A DNA stretch of 34,396 nucleotides, from NCBI GenBank assembly GCA_900318665.1, contig ONLQ01000021.1:1-34396 (forward strand), written 5' to 3'. Under the pieces are notes generated by a model. That model saw only the letters and a program-made list of their open reading frames with translations. It was not told the DNA's origin and did not search any database. This DNA comes from an uncultured Bacteroidales bacterium (lineage in GTDB: Bacteria; Bacteroidota; Bacteroidia; Bacteroidales; P3). This document shows positions 17,119 through 24,846 of the stretch, piece by piece (the stretch's first letter is position 1; each line of letters starts with the position of its first letter). Made by a program: the position numbers and the translations under genes.

Positions 17119-18078
17119 CTACTTAATAATACCCAACTGCTTCGACATTTCGAGCATACGGACTATAGGTTTCTTGGCGGCCTCTATCAATGCCTTATCC
17201 ATAACTATTTCGGGACTCTCGTCGCGCAGACAGGCATAAAGTTTTTCAAGCGTGTTGAGTTTCATGTGATGACACTCGGCACACGAGCAGCACTCTACCC
17301 CACCCTCTTGGTTTTCCACTGTGATGAACTCACGCTCTGGAAACTGCTTTTTCATCTCGTAGAGGATGCCGCCTTCGGTGGCAACGATAAACTGTTTTTT
17401 TTCCGATTTGGCAATATATGTGAGCATGGCCTTGGTGGAACCCACAAAGTCGGCAACATGGAGCAGCGCGCTGTTACATTCTGGGTGGGCTATGACCGAG
17501 GCCTTGGGATAGCGCAGTTTCAACTTCAAGATGCTCTCAGCCTGCATGGCATCGTGTACCGTGCAGACTCCGTTCCACAGCAGCATATTACGTCCAGTGA
17601 CGCTGTTGATATATCCGCCAAGGTTCTTGTCGGGGGCAAATATAATCTTCTGGTCCGCAGGCAACGAGCGCACAATCTTTTCTGCATTGCCCGACGTGCA
17701 GATAATGTCGGACAGGGCCTTTATCTCCGCAGTACAGTTGATATAGGATATTACGATATGGTCGGGATACTGCGCCTTGAAAGCAGCGAAATCCGAGGCC
17801 GCGCACGACTCAGCCAACGAGCAACTGGCCGCCATGTCGGGCAGCAAGACTTTGCGCGTAGGGTTGAGGATTTTGGCCGTCTCCGCCATGAAATGGACAC
17901 CGCAGAAAACGATGATGTCGGCCTCGCTACGCTGCGCCTCTTGAGCCAAGGCAAGGCTGTCGCCAATATAGTCCGATAGTTCCTGTATTTCGTCGCGCTG
18001 GTAGTAGTGCCCCAGTATCACAGCGTTCTTTTCTTTCTTCAAACGAATAATCTCGCTCTTTAACTGCTCGTTATTCAT
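17119..18078 (-). CDS. nadA: Quinolinate synthase
   Basis: The 319-residue enzyme condenses iminoaspartate with dihydroxyacetone phosphate to quinolinate in NAD synthesis, using a [4Fe-4S] cluster. The N-terminal ILGHYYQRDEIQELSDYIGDSL is typical. The three cluster cysteines are visible as Cys115 in YINCTAEIKALSD, Cys201 in HPECNSALL and Cys269 in CCSCAECHHMKLN. Extra cysteines flank the last one (263, 264, 266). nadB and nadC are not in the window. A -7 element lies at 18116-18123. It heads a three-gene minus-strand unit. Confidence 0.95.
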   Translation of the reverse strand: MNNEQLKSEIIRLKKEKNAVILGHYYQRDEIQELSDYIGDSLALAQEAQRSEADIIVFCGVHFMAETAKILNPTRKVLLPDMAASCSLAESCAASDFAAFKAQYPDHIVISYINCTAEIKALSDIICTSGNAEKIVRSLPADQKIIFAPDKNLGGYINSVTGRNMLLWNGVCTVHDAMQAESILKLKLRYPKASVIAHPECNSALLHVADFVGSTKAMLTYIAKSEKKQFIVATEGGILYEMKKQFPEREFITVENQEGGVECCSCAECHHMKLNTLEKLYACLRDESPEIVMDKALIEAAKKPIVRMLEMSKQLGIIK

Positions 18079-18115
18079 AGAGTTAGGTATTTGTTACAAC
18101 AAAAAATAATAAAAG

Positions 18116-18123
18116 CAAAAGTA
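18116..18123 (-). promoter_or_regulatory. -7 promoter element of nadA
   Basis: The minus strand reads TACTTTTG, a perfect TAnnTTTG, about 38 bases upstream of the nadA ATG. A TTTG lies 22 bases further upstream (18146-18149), slightly beyond ideal spacing. Confidence 0.62.
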
Positions 18124-18149
18124 ATCATTTATAACCGTTATAACACAAA

Positions 18150-18715
18150 AATATATATGCCTACAATCTAACCAGAAAAGAAAGGAAAACCGCTATATGT
18201 AAATATAATCAAAAGTTATCTTTTATTTTACGGAAGTTCCGCTGCCTATTTTTTTTAGTGATATGATGTCATTCTCAATTATTAGCAAAAATCATGTATC
18301 TTTGTACTCGATAATTTGATTAAATGGAATATTTTTAATGTTTGAAATACGAAACATCTTTCCCACTCATAGGTAGAACCGTTTTATATCATCATTATTT
18401 ATATTCTTTTTTATTTTTTTTTTCTCTTGGTTGTTAGTTTTGGTTATAACTCTGTAACTTGCTTTTAATCAATACTTATTGTGTTTATTTGTATGGTTTG
18501 TAAGGGTAGAATAACTTGTGAAAAATGATGGTTTATTAACAATGGGCATATTCGAATTTTTATTCCACATTCAATCAACATAGATATTATGTGCTTATGA
18601 ACACGGGTATGTTTATTTGTCGTAATATGCTTTATTATAGAAATGTAGTGGGTGTTGTTGATAAAAAAGGCAATCTGTTAATTCCTTAAGAAATGAGTGT
18701 TTTAGGCAAAAAGCG
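18150..18715. other. Long AT-rich intergenic region between nadA and rpiB
   Basis: About 570 bases with no supported gene. It contains a perfect plus-strand -7 element, TATCTTTG at 18297-18304, roughly 450 bases before rpiB with no clear -33 box. Only a 12-codon frame (ATG at 18338) follows it. No convincing long hairpin was seen. It may hold an untranslated leader, a small RNA or a decayed gene. Confidence 0.35.
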
Positions 18716-18723
18716 TAATTTTG
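18716..18723 (+). promoter_or_regulatory. -7 promoter element of rpiB-deoC
   Basis: TAATTTTG fits TAnnTTTG and lies 31 bases before the rpiB ATG, giving a 5' leader of about 25 bases. The -33 region is not a good match. Confidence 0.6.
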
Positions 18724-18754
18724 CAGTCTGTTTTATTTTTTAACAATCGTAAAA

Positions 18755-19195
18755 ATGAAAGAAATTATTCCTATAGCGTGCGACCATGCGGGATATGAAC
18801 TAAAACTCGCTGTTATAAAGCATCTGCAAGAACTCGGTTTCGACGTTAAAGACTACGGTACCAACAGTGCCGATAGTTGCGACTACCCTGACTATGCTCA
18901 TCAGGTCGGCAGAGTTATTAATAATGGTACCTATAAACGCGGCATCGTGATATGCGGTAGCGGTAACGGTGTGCAGATGACCGTAAACAAATATCCTAAT
19001 GTGCGCTGCGCCCTCTGCTGGACTCCTGAAATTGCTCATCTTGGCAGGCAGCATAACGATTGCAATATAATATCTCTTCCTGCCCGCTTTATCAGTGAGG
19101 AGTTGGCATTGCAGATTGTTGACGAGTATCTTAACACTGCCTTTGAGGGTGGACGCCATCAGCGCAGGGTTGAGAAGATAAACAAGTTGATTTAA
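18755..19195 (+). CDS. rpiB: Ribose-5-phosphate isomerase B
   Basis: The 146-residue protein matches RpiB: IACDHAGYELK at the N-terminus, the catalytic Cys67 in VICGSGNGVQM, the substrate-binding NKYPNVRCALCWT, and HNDCNIISLPAR. It interconverts ribose 5-phosphate and ribulose 5-phosphate in the non-oxidative pentose phosphate pathway. deoC follows after 5 bases, so the pair links deoxyribose and ribose phosphate metabolism in one message. The common RpiB motif GTGIG appears here as GSGNG, a variation seen in the wider RpiB/LacAB family. Confidence 0.93.
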   Translation: MKEIIPIACDHAGYELKLAVIKHLQELGFDVKDYGTNSADSCDYPDYAHQVGRVINNGTYKRGIVICGSGNGVQMTVNKYPNVRCALCWTPEIAHLGRQHNDCNIISLPARFISEELALQIVDEYLNTAFEGGRHQRRVEKINKLI

Positions 19196-19200
19196 TAGAT

Positions 19201-19962
19201 ATGACTGACAACGATTTGTTGAAGGTAGTATTCTCGTGTATCGACAATACTACGCTTGAGGGATGTGACACAAGGCAGAAGATTGAGCAGTTATGCAACG
19301 ATAGTCGCTCGCTGTGCGATCCTTCGCGTGGCATAGGCACTGTTGCTTCGGTGTGCGTCTATCCCGTTTTTGTACGCCAGGCCAAGAGTCTGCTTGCTGA
19401 CAGCGGTATAAAGGTGGCTTGCGTGGCTGGTGCTTTTCCGGCTGGGCAGTCTCCAATAGAGGTCAAGTTGGCAGAAGTGCGATATGCTGTTGACGAAGGT
19501 GCCGATGAGGTTGATATGGTGATTTCGCGCGGTGCGTTGATAGAGGGGAAAGAGCAGCAGGTGTATGACGAGATTGCTGCCATTCGTGAGGCTACGCAGG
19601 GCAGAACGCTTAAAGTGATATTAGAAATTGGCGAGTTGCCAACAAGCGAACTTATAATGAAGGCGTCGCAGATTGCCATAAAGGCTGGTGCCGACTTCAT
19701 AAAGACTTCGACGGGCAAGATAAAAGTGGGTGCAACGCCAGAGGCAGCATCTATAATGCTCTCTGCCATAGAGCAGAACTATAAGGAAACAGGCCGTATG
19801 GTGGGATTGAAAATAGCCGGAGGCGTTTCTACACCAGAGCAGGCACTTGATTATGCAAAAATGGCATATAGTTTGTTTGGTGACCATTATTTTAACAATC
19901 AGTATTTTAGAATAGGTGCAAGTCGTCTTGTGAGTAGTTTGTATTCATTTTTAACATTTTAA
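19201..19962 (+). CDS. deoC: Deoxyribose-phosphate aldolase
   Basis: The 253-residue protein is a class I DeoC aldolase. GIGTVASVCVYPVFV and DEVDMVIS (102-109) form the barrel strands. Lys168 in KTSTGK is the Schiff-base lysine, and LKIAGGVST carries the second catalytic lysine. It splits 2-deoxyribose 5-phosphate into glyceraldehyde 3-phosphate and acetaldehyde in deoxynucleoside salvage. It is co-transcribed with rpiB. No clear terminator follows; only T-rich sequence is seen. Confidence 0.93.
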   Translation: MTDNDLLKVVFSCIDNTTLEGCDTRQKIEQLCNDSRSLCDPSRGIGTVASVCVYPVFVRQAKSLLADSGIKVACVAGAFPAGQSPIEVKLAEVRYAVDEGADEVDMVISRGALIEGKEQQVYDEIAAIREATQGRTLKVILEIGELPTSELIMKASQIAIKAGADFIKTSTGKIKVGATPEAASIMLSAIEQNYKETGRMVGLKIAGGVSTPEQALDYAKMAYSLFGDHYFNNQYFRIGASRLVSSLYSFLTF

Positions 19963-20048
19963 TTTTACGAATTTTCTGCTTTTTTTGTTATTTTGCTTTT
20001 TTTAAGAAATAAGTTAAATAACTTAAAATAGAGTTAAATTATTTGTCA

Positions 20049-21233
20049 ATGAAACCGTTACAGAAGAAACTGGCTCGCTACACGGCCCCTCAGGAAGCCA
20101 AGGCAAAAGGTATCTATCCCTATTTCACTCCCATTTCGTCGGAGCAGAACACCGAGGTGTTTGTGAAAGACAGGAAGGTACTTATGTTTGGCTCTAATTC
20201 CTATCTGGGACTCACCAACCATCCGAAAATCAAAGAGGCTGCCAAAGCCGCTATCGACAAGTATGGTACGGGTTGCGCGGGTTCGCCATTCCTCAACGGC
20301 ACTCTTGACATTCATATCCAACTGCAAGACGAACTGGCCGAGTTTCTCGGTAAGGACGGGGTGATGCTCTTTTCGGCAGGTTTCTTGGCTAATGCAGGCG
20401 TTATTCCTTGCATCACAGGTCGCAACGATTATGTAATCTACGACGAGCGCGACCACGCCTCCATTATGGACGGCAAGCAGATGACCTTTGCAAAGACTAT
20501 CAAATATAAGCACCGCAATCTTGAAGACCTTGAACGAGTACTTAACAATTGCCCCATAGAGGCTGCTAAACTTGTTGTTACTGACGGTGTTTTCTCTATG
20601 GAAGGTGATGTGGCTCAGGTTGATAAACTCGTTGAGATATGCAACAAATATGATGCTACGCTGATGGTTGACGAGGCCCATGGTCTGGGTGTTTTCGGTC
20701 GCGAAGGCCGTGGCACATGCGACCATTTCAACCAGTTACCAAATGTCGATTTGGTGATGGGTACTTTCTCTAAGTCGCTTGCATCAGTGGGTGGCTTCAT
20801 CGCTGCCGACAAGGATACTATTAACTGGATGAAACACAATGTGCGCCCCTACATTTTCACTGCTTCCATCACTCCTGCTTCAACTGCTTCGGTGCTTGCT
20901 GCCTTGCATATCATGCGCACCGAGCCCGAGCGCAATGCCAAATTGTGGGAAAACACACATTATGCTCTGAAATCGTTCCGTGACCTTGGTTTCGAGATTG
21001 GCAATACGGAAACGCCTATCATTCCGCTCTTTATTCGCGACAACGATAAGACCTTCATGCTGACACACATGCTCTTTGAGGAGGGTGTGTTTGTAACGCC
21101 GGTTATTGCTCCCGCTGTTCCGTCAGAGGACACCCTTATTCGTGTAGCCCTCATGGCAACCCACACCCATCAGCAGATAGACTACGCAGTAGAGAAAATC
21201 CACAAGTGCGTCAAGCAGTTGGGTATTCTTTAG
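20049..21233 (+). CDS. spt: Serine palmitoyltransferase (PLP-dependent alpha-oxoamine synthase)
   Basis: A 394-residue alpha-oxoamine synthase. It shows GSNSYLGL, the cofactor-stacking His135 in DERDHASIMDG, DEAHGLGVFG (208-217) and the PLP lysine Lys242 in GTFSKSLASVGG. The sequence closely follows what I recall of Bacteroides Spt (KVLMFGSN, GCAGS.FLNGTLD.HIQL, YIF.AS.TPA). That favours serine palmitoyltransferase, the first step of sphingolipid synthesis, over glycine C-acetyltransferase, which belongs to the same family. The ATG at 20049 is preferred over the TTG two codons upstream. No threonine dehydrogenase lies nearby, which also argues against Kbl. Confidence 0.85.
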   Translation: MKPLQKKLARYTAPQEAKAKGIYPYFTPISSEQNTEVFVKDRKVLMFGSNSYLGLTNHPKIKEAAKAAIDKYGTGCAGSPFLNGTLDIHIQLQDELAEFLGKDGVMLFSAGFLANAGVIPCITGRNDYVIYDERDHASIMDGKQMTFAKTIKYKHRNLEDLERVLNNCPIEAAKLVVTDGVFSMEGDVAQVDKLVEICNKYDATLMVDEAHGLGVFGREGRGTCDHFNQLPNVDLVMGTFSKSLASVGGFIAADKDTINWMKHNVRPYIFTASITPASTASVLAALHIMRTEPERNAKLWENTHYALKSFRDLGFEIGNTETPIIPLFIRDNDKTFMLTHMLFEEGVFVTPVIAPAVPSEDTLIRVALMATHTHQQIDYAVEKIHKCVKQLGIL

Positions 21234-21271
21234 GCAGTACAGGTATTGTCTAACCATTAATAATCAAAGAT

Positions 21272-22393
21272 ATGAGCAACGTCGTTATCAAAGAGGTGCA
21301 GGGTCGTAGTGCTCTGCGTAAGTTTATTGCTTTCCCTAACAAGTTGTTCAAGGATGTGCCATCCTATATTCCTCCATTGAATAGCGACGAGGTTAAATTG
21401 CTGACGCCGAAAAATCCTTCGTGGGAACATTGCAGTTGTGCGCTGTTCTTGGCCTATCGTGGCGAGGAGATAGTGGGTCGTGTGGCGGCAATCATCAACC
21501 ATACTGTCAACGAGCATTGGAACAAGAAGGCTGTGCGATTCGGCTGGTGCGATTTCATCGAGGACTATGCTGTTTTCGAGGCGTTGATAAACCGTGTGGC
21601 GGAATATGGCAGAGAGCATGGCATGGAAGAGATAGAAGGACCTTTCGGTTTCACCGATATGGACAAGGAATGTTGGGTTACCGACAATTTCGATGCCCGT
21701 CAGAATCTCTCAACGCTCTATAATCCCGAATACTATGTGCGTTTTGTGGAGCGTATGGGCATGGAGGTGAAATGCCGTTGGCAGCAGTATAAGATTCCTG
21801 CCAATCAGCCTGTGCCGGACAAGGTGGCGCGTATCAACGAGATTGTGAAGCAGAAATACGGTGTGCGTGTGCTGCATTTCAAGAAGCGCAGCGAAATATA
21901 TCCATACGCGCGCAAGTTCTTCCTCACGCTTAACGACACTTTCAAAGACCTCTACGATTTTGTGCCGCTTACCGATAAGGAAATCGATGTCTATATCAAG
22001 GAATATTTCCCGTTCATCAACCTTGATTATGCTAATTTCGTGGTTGATAAGGACGACAACCTTGTGGCTTTCGGTCTTTCTATTCCCGACCTCAGCGAGG
22101 CCTATAAGAAGGCCAATGGCAAACTCTTCCCCTTTGGCTGGTATTATATTTTGAAGGCCTTAAAGCGTTTCGACACCATCGACTTGTTGCTCAATGGTGT
22201 GCATCCCGATTGGCAGCGTCGTGGCGTTCACAGTCTCTACTATGCCGAGATGAACCGCAACGCTATCCGCGACGGCGTTACGACTTCGTACAGCAATCCT
22301 CAAATCATTGGCAACGAGGCCGTAAAGATTTGGGAGACCCAGTTCCAAGCCGAACCGCTGATGCAGCGCGCAGTTTGGGGCAAGAAGATTTGA
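21272..22393 (+). CDS. GNAT-like N-acyltransferase, candidate (dihydro)ceramide synthase
   Basis: A 373-residue protein with two GNAT-like halves. The first includes CALFLAYRGEEIVGRVAAIINHTVNEHW and EGPFGFTDMDKECWVTDNF. The second includes ANFVVDKDDNLVAFGLSIPDLSEAYKKANGKLFPFGWYYILK and GVHPDWQRRGVHSLYYAEMNRNA, the acyl-CoA-binding Q/RxxG/A-type turn. It starts 38 bases after spt with no promoter or terminator between, so it is almost certainly co-transcribed. Family knowledge: bacterial ceramide synthases described in Caulobacter are GNAT-type enzymes next to spt. N-acylation of sphinganine is therefore a reasonable inference, not a demonstrated function. Confidence 0.78.
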   Translation: MSNVVIKEVQGRSALRKFIAFPNKLFKDVPSYIPPLNSDEVKLLTPKNPSWEHCSCALFLAYRGEEIVGRVAAIINHTVNEHWNKKAVRFGWCDFIEDYAVFEALINRVAEYGREHGMEEIEGPFGFTDMDKECWVTDNFDARQNLSTLYNPEYYVRFVERMGMEVKCRWQQYKIPANQPVPDKVARINEIVKQKYGVRVLHFKKRSEIYPYARKFFLTLNDTFKDLYDFVPLTDKEIDVYIKEYFPFINLDYANFVVDKDDNLVAFGLSIPDLSEAYKKANGKLFPFGWYYILKALKRFDTIDLLLNGVHPDWQRRGVHSLYYAEMNRNAIRDGVTTSYSNPQIIGNEAVKIWETQFQAEPLMQRAVWGKKI

Positions 22394-22404
22394 TTTAAAA
22401 GAAA

Positions 22405-22434
22405 GGTCGTCATTTGTGGCGACCATTTCCATTT
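22405..22434 (+). terminator. Terminator-like hairpin after the GNAT gene
   Basis: GGTCGTCA (22405-22412) pairs with TGGCGACC (22417-22424), 8 bp with one G-T pair, around a TTTG loop. It is followed by ATTTCCATTTT. The T-run is interrupted, so partial read-through into the next gene is likely. Confidence 0.55.
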
Positions 22435-22441
22435 TAATACT

Positions 22442-22795
22442 ATGACGAAACGGATTTTATGCGGTTTGACGTTGCTGCTCTTAATGATAGGGTGGCAGAC
22501 ATCGGCTGTTGCAGTTGAAAATTTGTATCGTCAAGTTACCGATGGCATTATTGATTGTACTGACGACCGCCCGCAATGGCAAGACGTTGGAATGTGCGAT
22601 TTGCTGGCTATCGGAGGCAATAGTACGCTGACGTCACCGACTACGGTAAGGGTGGTACAAAACAGTGCATCAAGCGGTACCGCCACGGCTCATGCTGTTG
22701 TGGCACGACATTACCGCGTGAATAGGCTGTTGGTTCACTGCCATCGTCACACGGTCAGTGGCTATATTTATTTAATACGCTGTCTCAGACTCTGA
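22442..22795 (+). CDS. Small secreted protein of unknown function
   Basis: This 117-residue frame begins with a signal peptide (MTKRILCGLTLLLLMIGWQTSAVA). It continues with a Cys-containing region (DGIIDCTDDRPQWQDVGMCDLLAIGG) and ends in a basic, aromatic tail (HYRVNRLLVHCHRHTVSGYIYLIRCLRL). It lies 48 bases after the GNAT gene and before two small membrane proteins. I do not recognise the family. The unusual His/Arg/Cys-rich tail could mean the frame is conserved only in part or slightly decayed, but the signal peptide and position support a real gene. Confidence 0.55.
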   Translation: MTKRILCGLTLLLLMIGWQTSAVAVENLYRQVTDGIIDCTDDRPQWQDVGMCDLLAIGGNSTLTSPTTVRVVQNSASSGTATAHAVVARHYRVNRLLVHCHRHTVSGYIYLIRCLRL

Positions 22796-22820
22796 TTCCA
22801 CGGGTATAATTGACTCTTGC

Positions 22821-22840
22821 GGGCGTGGGTTGCCACGCCC
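22821..22840. repeat. 8-bp perfect palindromic hairpin
   Basis: GGGCGTGG (22821-22828) pairs with CCACGCCC (22833-22840) around a GTTG loop, between two small genes. No T-run follows, so a terminator is unlikely. It resembles short GC-rich extragenic palindromes. Confidence 0.5.
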
Positions 22841-22876
22841 TGTTGTCATATATTATAAACTCTTACGTGGAAATCA

Positions 22877-23362
22877 ATGGAATATATTCAAAAATCAATT
22901 TATTCACGGCCAGAAATACGCTGTGTGCTGATGCCGTTATGGCCAGCGTGGGCGCTTGCGGCTGTCGGTGCAGTGTGTGCTGTGGTATTCTTCTTTGGAG
23001 AGATATCCGAAGGAGGAGCATGGTTAGCGCTTGGTGGAATGTTTGTGGGTGGTGTAGCACTGCTCACGGTTCTATGCTATTGGCTGTTCGGTGACTCACG
23101 TCGTCCATACCATCGTACACTGCACGTTGTACTCGAACCTACCTACGCATTTTATGCTGCATCTGCGGAGAAGCAGATTGTGGCCGCATTGGAGGCTGGC
23201 GATGAGTGTGCGTTGGATTCCGTAAAACGTCAGACTAAAACTGAATTATTGTTGATTCGCTACAGCGATAAGGTTAGTCGTATCTGTTATTCGCAACTGA
23301 TGCGCATTGAGGAGGAACACTACATTCCACTCACAAATATAATAATAAATGAAAAAAAATAA
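22877..23362 (+). CDS. Two-helix inner-membrane protein, unknown function (first of a tandem pair)
   Basis: A 161-residue protein with a short cytoplasmic-looking N-terminus and two hydrophobic segments (ALAAVGAVCAVVFFFG and LALGGMFVGGVALLTVLCYWLF). A soluble C-terminal domain follows (RTLHVVLEPTYAFYAASAEKQIVAALEAGDECALDSVKRQ to RYSDKVSRICYSQLMRIEEEHYIPLT). The next gene has the same layout and looks like a diverged paralogue. It is 5 bases upstream of that gene. No known family was recognised. Its place downstream of spt suggests, without proof, an envelope role. Confidence 0.72.
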   Translation: MEYIQKSIYSRPEIRCVLMPLWPAWALAAVGAVCAVVFFFGEISEGGAWLALGGMFVGGVALLTVLCYWLFGDSRRPYHRTLHVVLEPTYAFYAASAEKQIVAALEAGDECALDSVKRQTKTELLLIRYSDKVSRICYSQLMRIEEEHYIPLTNIIINEKK

Positions 23363-23367
23363 AGACA

Positions 23368-23898
23368 ATGGAACATTACCCAACTATAGATGAATATGTT
23401 GCCATGCAGATGGGCGACAAGATTACTATTAAAGCCAACTCTCTTCTGCCTAGTTTAATGGTTTTTGCCGTAGGTATAGGTTCGCTTATTTTGATTCGCA
23501 CAGAAGGGTTGCCAGACGTCCTGATGGCTACGTTACTCACAGTCGGTCTTATTGGCACGGCTGTGGGCATGATATTGACCGCTATGTGTCTCACTAAGGC
23601 GTTGTACCACTATGTCTATCAGCCCACAGATTGTCGTATGCGGCGGTGCAAATGTTACCTTAGCAACGATGACTACCGTCGTTGTGTTGAGGCATTTGGT
23701 GTAGGCGACACGAATTTCTTAACAACGTTACAGTTTGTGGCTAGCTCTAACAACGTTCTGGACATTCTCTATAGCCGTGATCAGACCATAGCATTGTTGC
23801 AAGTTGGTCGTTACGACTACGGTCCTTTTAGGCCAGAAACGCCTGTTATTCTCCTTACGGGCAAAGAGGTTTCGATGCTGCATACACTTTGCAAATGA
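23368..23898 (+). CDS. Two-helix inner-membrane protein, unknown function (second of a tandem pair)
   Basis: A 176-residue protein with two transmembrane segments (LLPSLMVFAVGIGSLILI and VLMATLLTVGLIGTAVGMILTAMCL). A soluble domain follows (YHYVYQPTDCRMRRCKCYLSNDDYRRCVEAFGVGD to SRDQTIALLQVGRYDYGPFRPETPVILLTG). The order and spacing of helices, a YH..V..PT-like motif and an S(R/-)D..-Q-R-Y..P pattern near the end mirror the preceding gene. This suggests an old duplication. A strong terminator follows, closing the spt-containing unit. The function is unknown. Confidence 0.75.
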   Translation: MEHYPTIDEYVAMQMGDKITIKANSLLPSLMVFAVGIGSLILIRTEGLPDVLMATLLTVGLIGTAVGMILTAMCLTKALYHYVYQPTDCRMRRCKCYLSNDDYRRCVEAFGVGDTNFLTTLQFVASSNNVLDILYSRDQTIALLQVGRYDYGPFRPETPVILLTGKEVSMLHTLCK

Positions 23899-23927
23899 AA
23901 TACACCTGCTGACTGTAATTATGTCTT

Positions 23928-23966
23928 AGCCGTTCCGTATGTTCAGATGCGGGGCGGCTGTTTTTT
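23928..23966 (+). terminator. Rho-independent terminator closing the spt region
   Basis: A 13-bp stem (23928-23940 / 23947-23959, with three G-T pairs) closes a GTTCAG loop and is followed by GTTTTTT. It is 30 bases after the last plus-strand gene and 28 bases before the end of the convergent SDR gene. Confidence 0.9.
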
Positions 23967-23993
23967 CGCTTGGGTTTGATTTGTTCGTTTTTT

Positions 23994-24794
23994 TTAACTT
24001 TTGTAGTAGTCGCGGAGGATGTTTACGAAGCAGTTGCCTGAGACTATGCGTTTTAGTGCTACTGAGGCCCACTGCTCAAGGTTGGCTACTACGTAGCGGA
24101 ATCGTGGGTGACGGCATTCGGCAATCTTTACTAGGCGCTGGGCCATTTTTTCGGGTCGTAGGCCGCCGTTCTCCTCTTTCTCGATAAGTTGCAGGCTGTG
24201 GGTGAAAACAGGGCCGTAATCGGCGTCTTTCAGCGTTGTGTCGCTGTTGCGACGCGAGGCGGTGAACCCTGTGGCAAAGTCGCCTGGCTCGACAAGGCTG
24301 ACGTCGATGCCGAAGCGCTTGACCTCGGCACTCAGTGCCTCGGAAAAGCCTTCGATGGCGAATTTGGAAGCGGAATAGAAACCTTGATAGGGCAAACCCA
24401 TAACGCCACCTATTGAACTGATATTGATTATTCTACCGCTGCGCTGCTTACGCATGTGGGGCAGCACTGCCTGGCACATGTTGACGCAGCCCATGAAGTT
24501 GGTGCCCATCTGCAGGTCTATCTCTTCGGGTGTGGCGAGTTCGAGGGCGCCGCCGATGCCCATGCCGGCGTTATTTATTAGTACATCTATTTTGCCTTCT
24601 CGGGCTATAATGTCTGCTATTGCTTTGCTGATGGCGTCGCGGTCGCGCACGTCGAGGGCTACGTTCTCTGCATTATTGATGGCGGTGCCACGGCGGCTGA
24701 TGCCGTAAACCTTATGGCCTCGGCTTGCCAACTGTTCGGCGGCCTCTTTGCCAAAGCCCGAGGAGGTGCCAGTGATGATAATGACTTTTTGCAT
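23994..24794 (-). CDS. Short-chain dehydrogenase/reductase, classical SDR
   Basis: A 266-residue classical SDR. It shows the cofactor loop TGTSSGFG (8-15), NNAG (74-77), the catalytic Ser near 127 (INISSIGG) and Tyr140-x3-Lys144 (YSASK). Arg34-Arg35 (SRRG) after the second strand favours NADPH. The ATG at 24794 gives a normal SDR N-terminus; an in-frame ATG at 24845 would add 17 atypical residues, partly beyond the end of the upstream gene. The substrate is unknown. Because 3-ketosphinganine reductases are SDRs and spt is 3 kb away, that role deserves a test, but it is on the opposite strand and may be unrelated. Confidence 0.88.
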   Translation of the reverse strand: MQKVIIITGTSSGFGKEAAEQLASRGHKVYGISRRGTAINNAENVALDVRDRDAISKAIADIIAREGKIDVLINNAGMGIGGALELATPEEIDLQMGTNFMGCVNMCQAVLPHMRKQRSGRIINISSIGGVMGLPYQGFYSASKFAIEGFSEALSAEVKRFGIDVSLVEPGDFATGFTASRRNSDTTLKDADYGPVFTHSLQLIEKEENGGLRPEKMAQRLVKIAECRHPRFRYVVANLEQWASVALKRIVSGNCFVNILRDYYKS

Positions 24795-24846
24795 AGGATG
24801 TGTTTTTTCGAAAAAAAATATAATTTTTGGTTGAGGCAGTAACATC

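Noticed and set aside
20043-20048. TTG at 20043 as the start of spt
   Set aside because: The ATG six bases downstream gives the usual N-terminus and is the stronger start codon.
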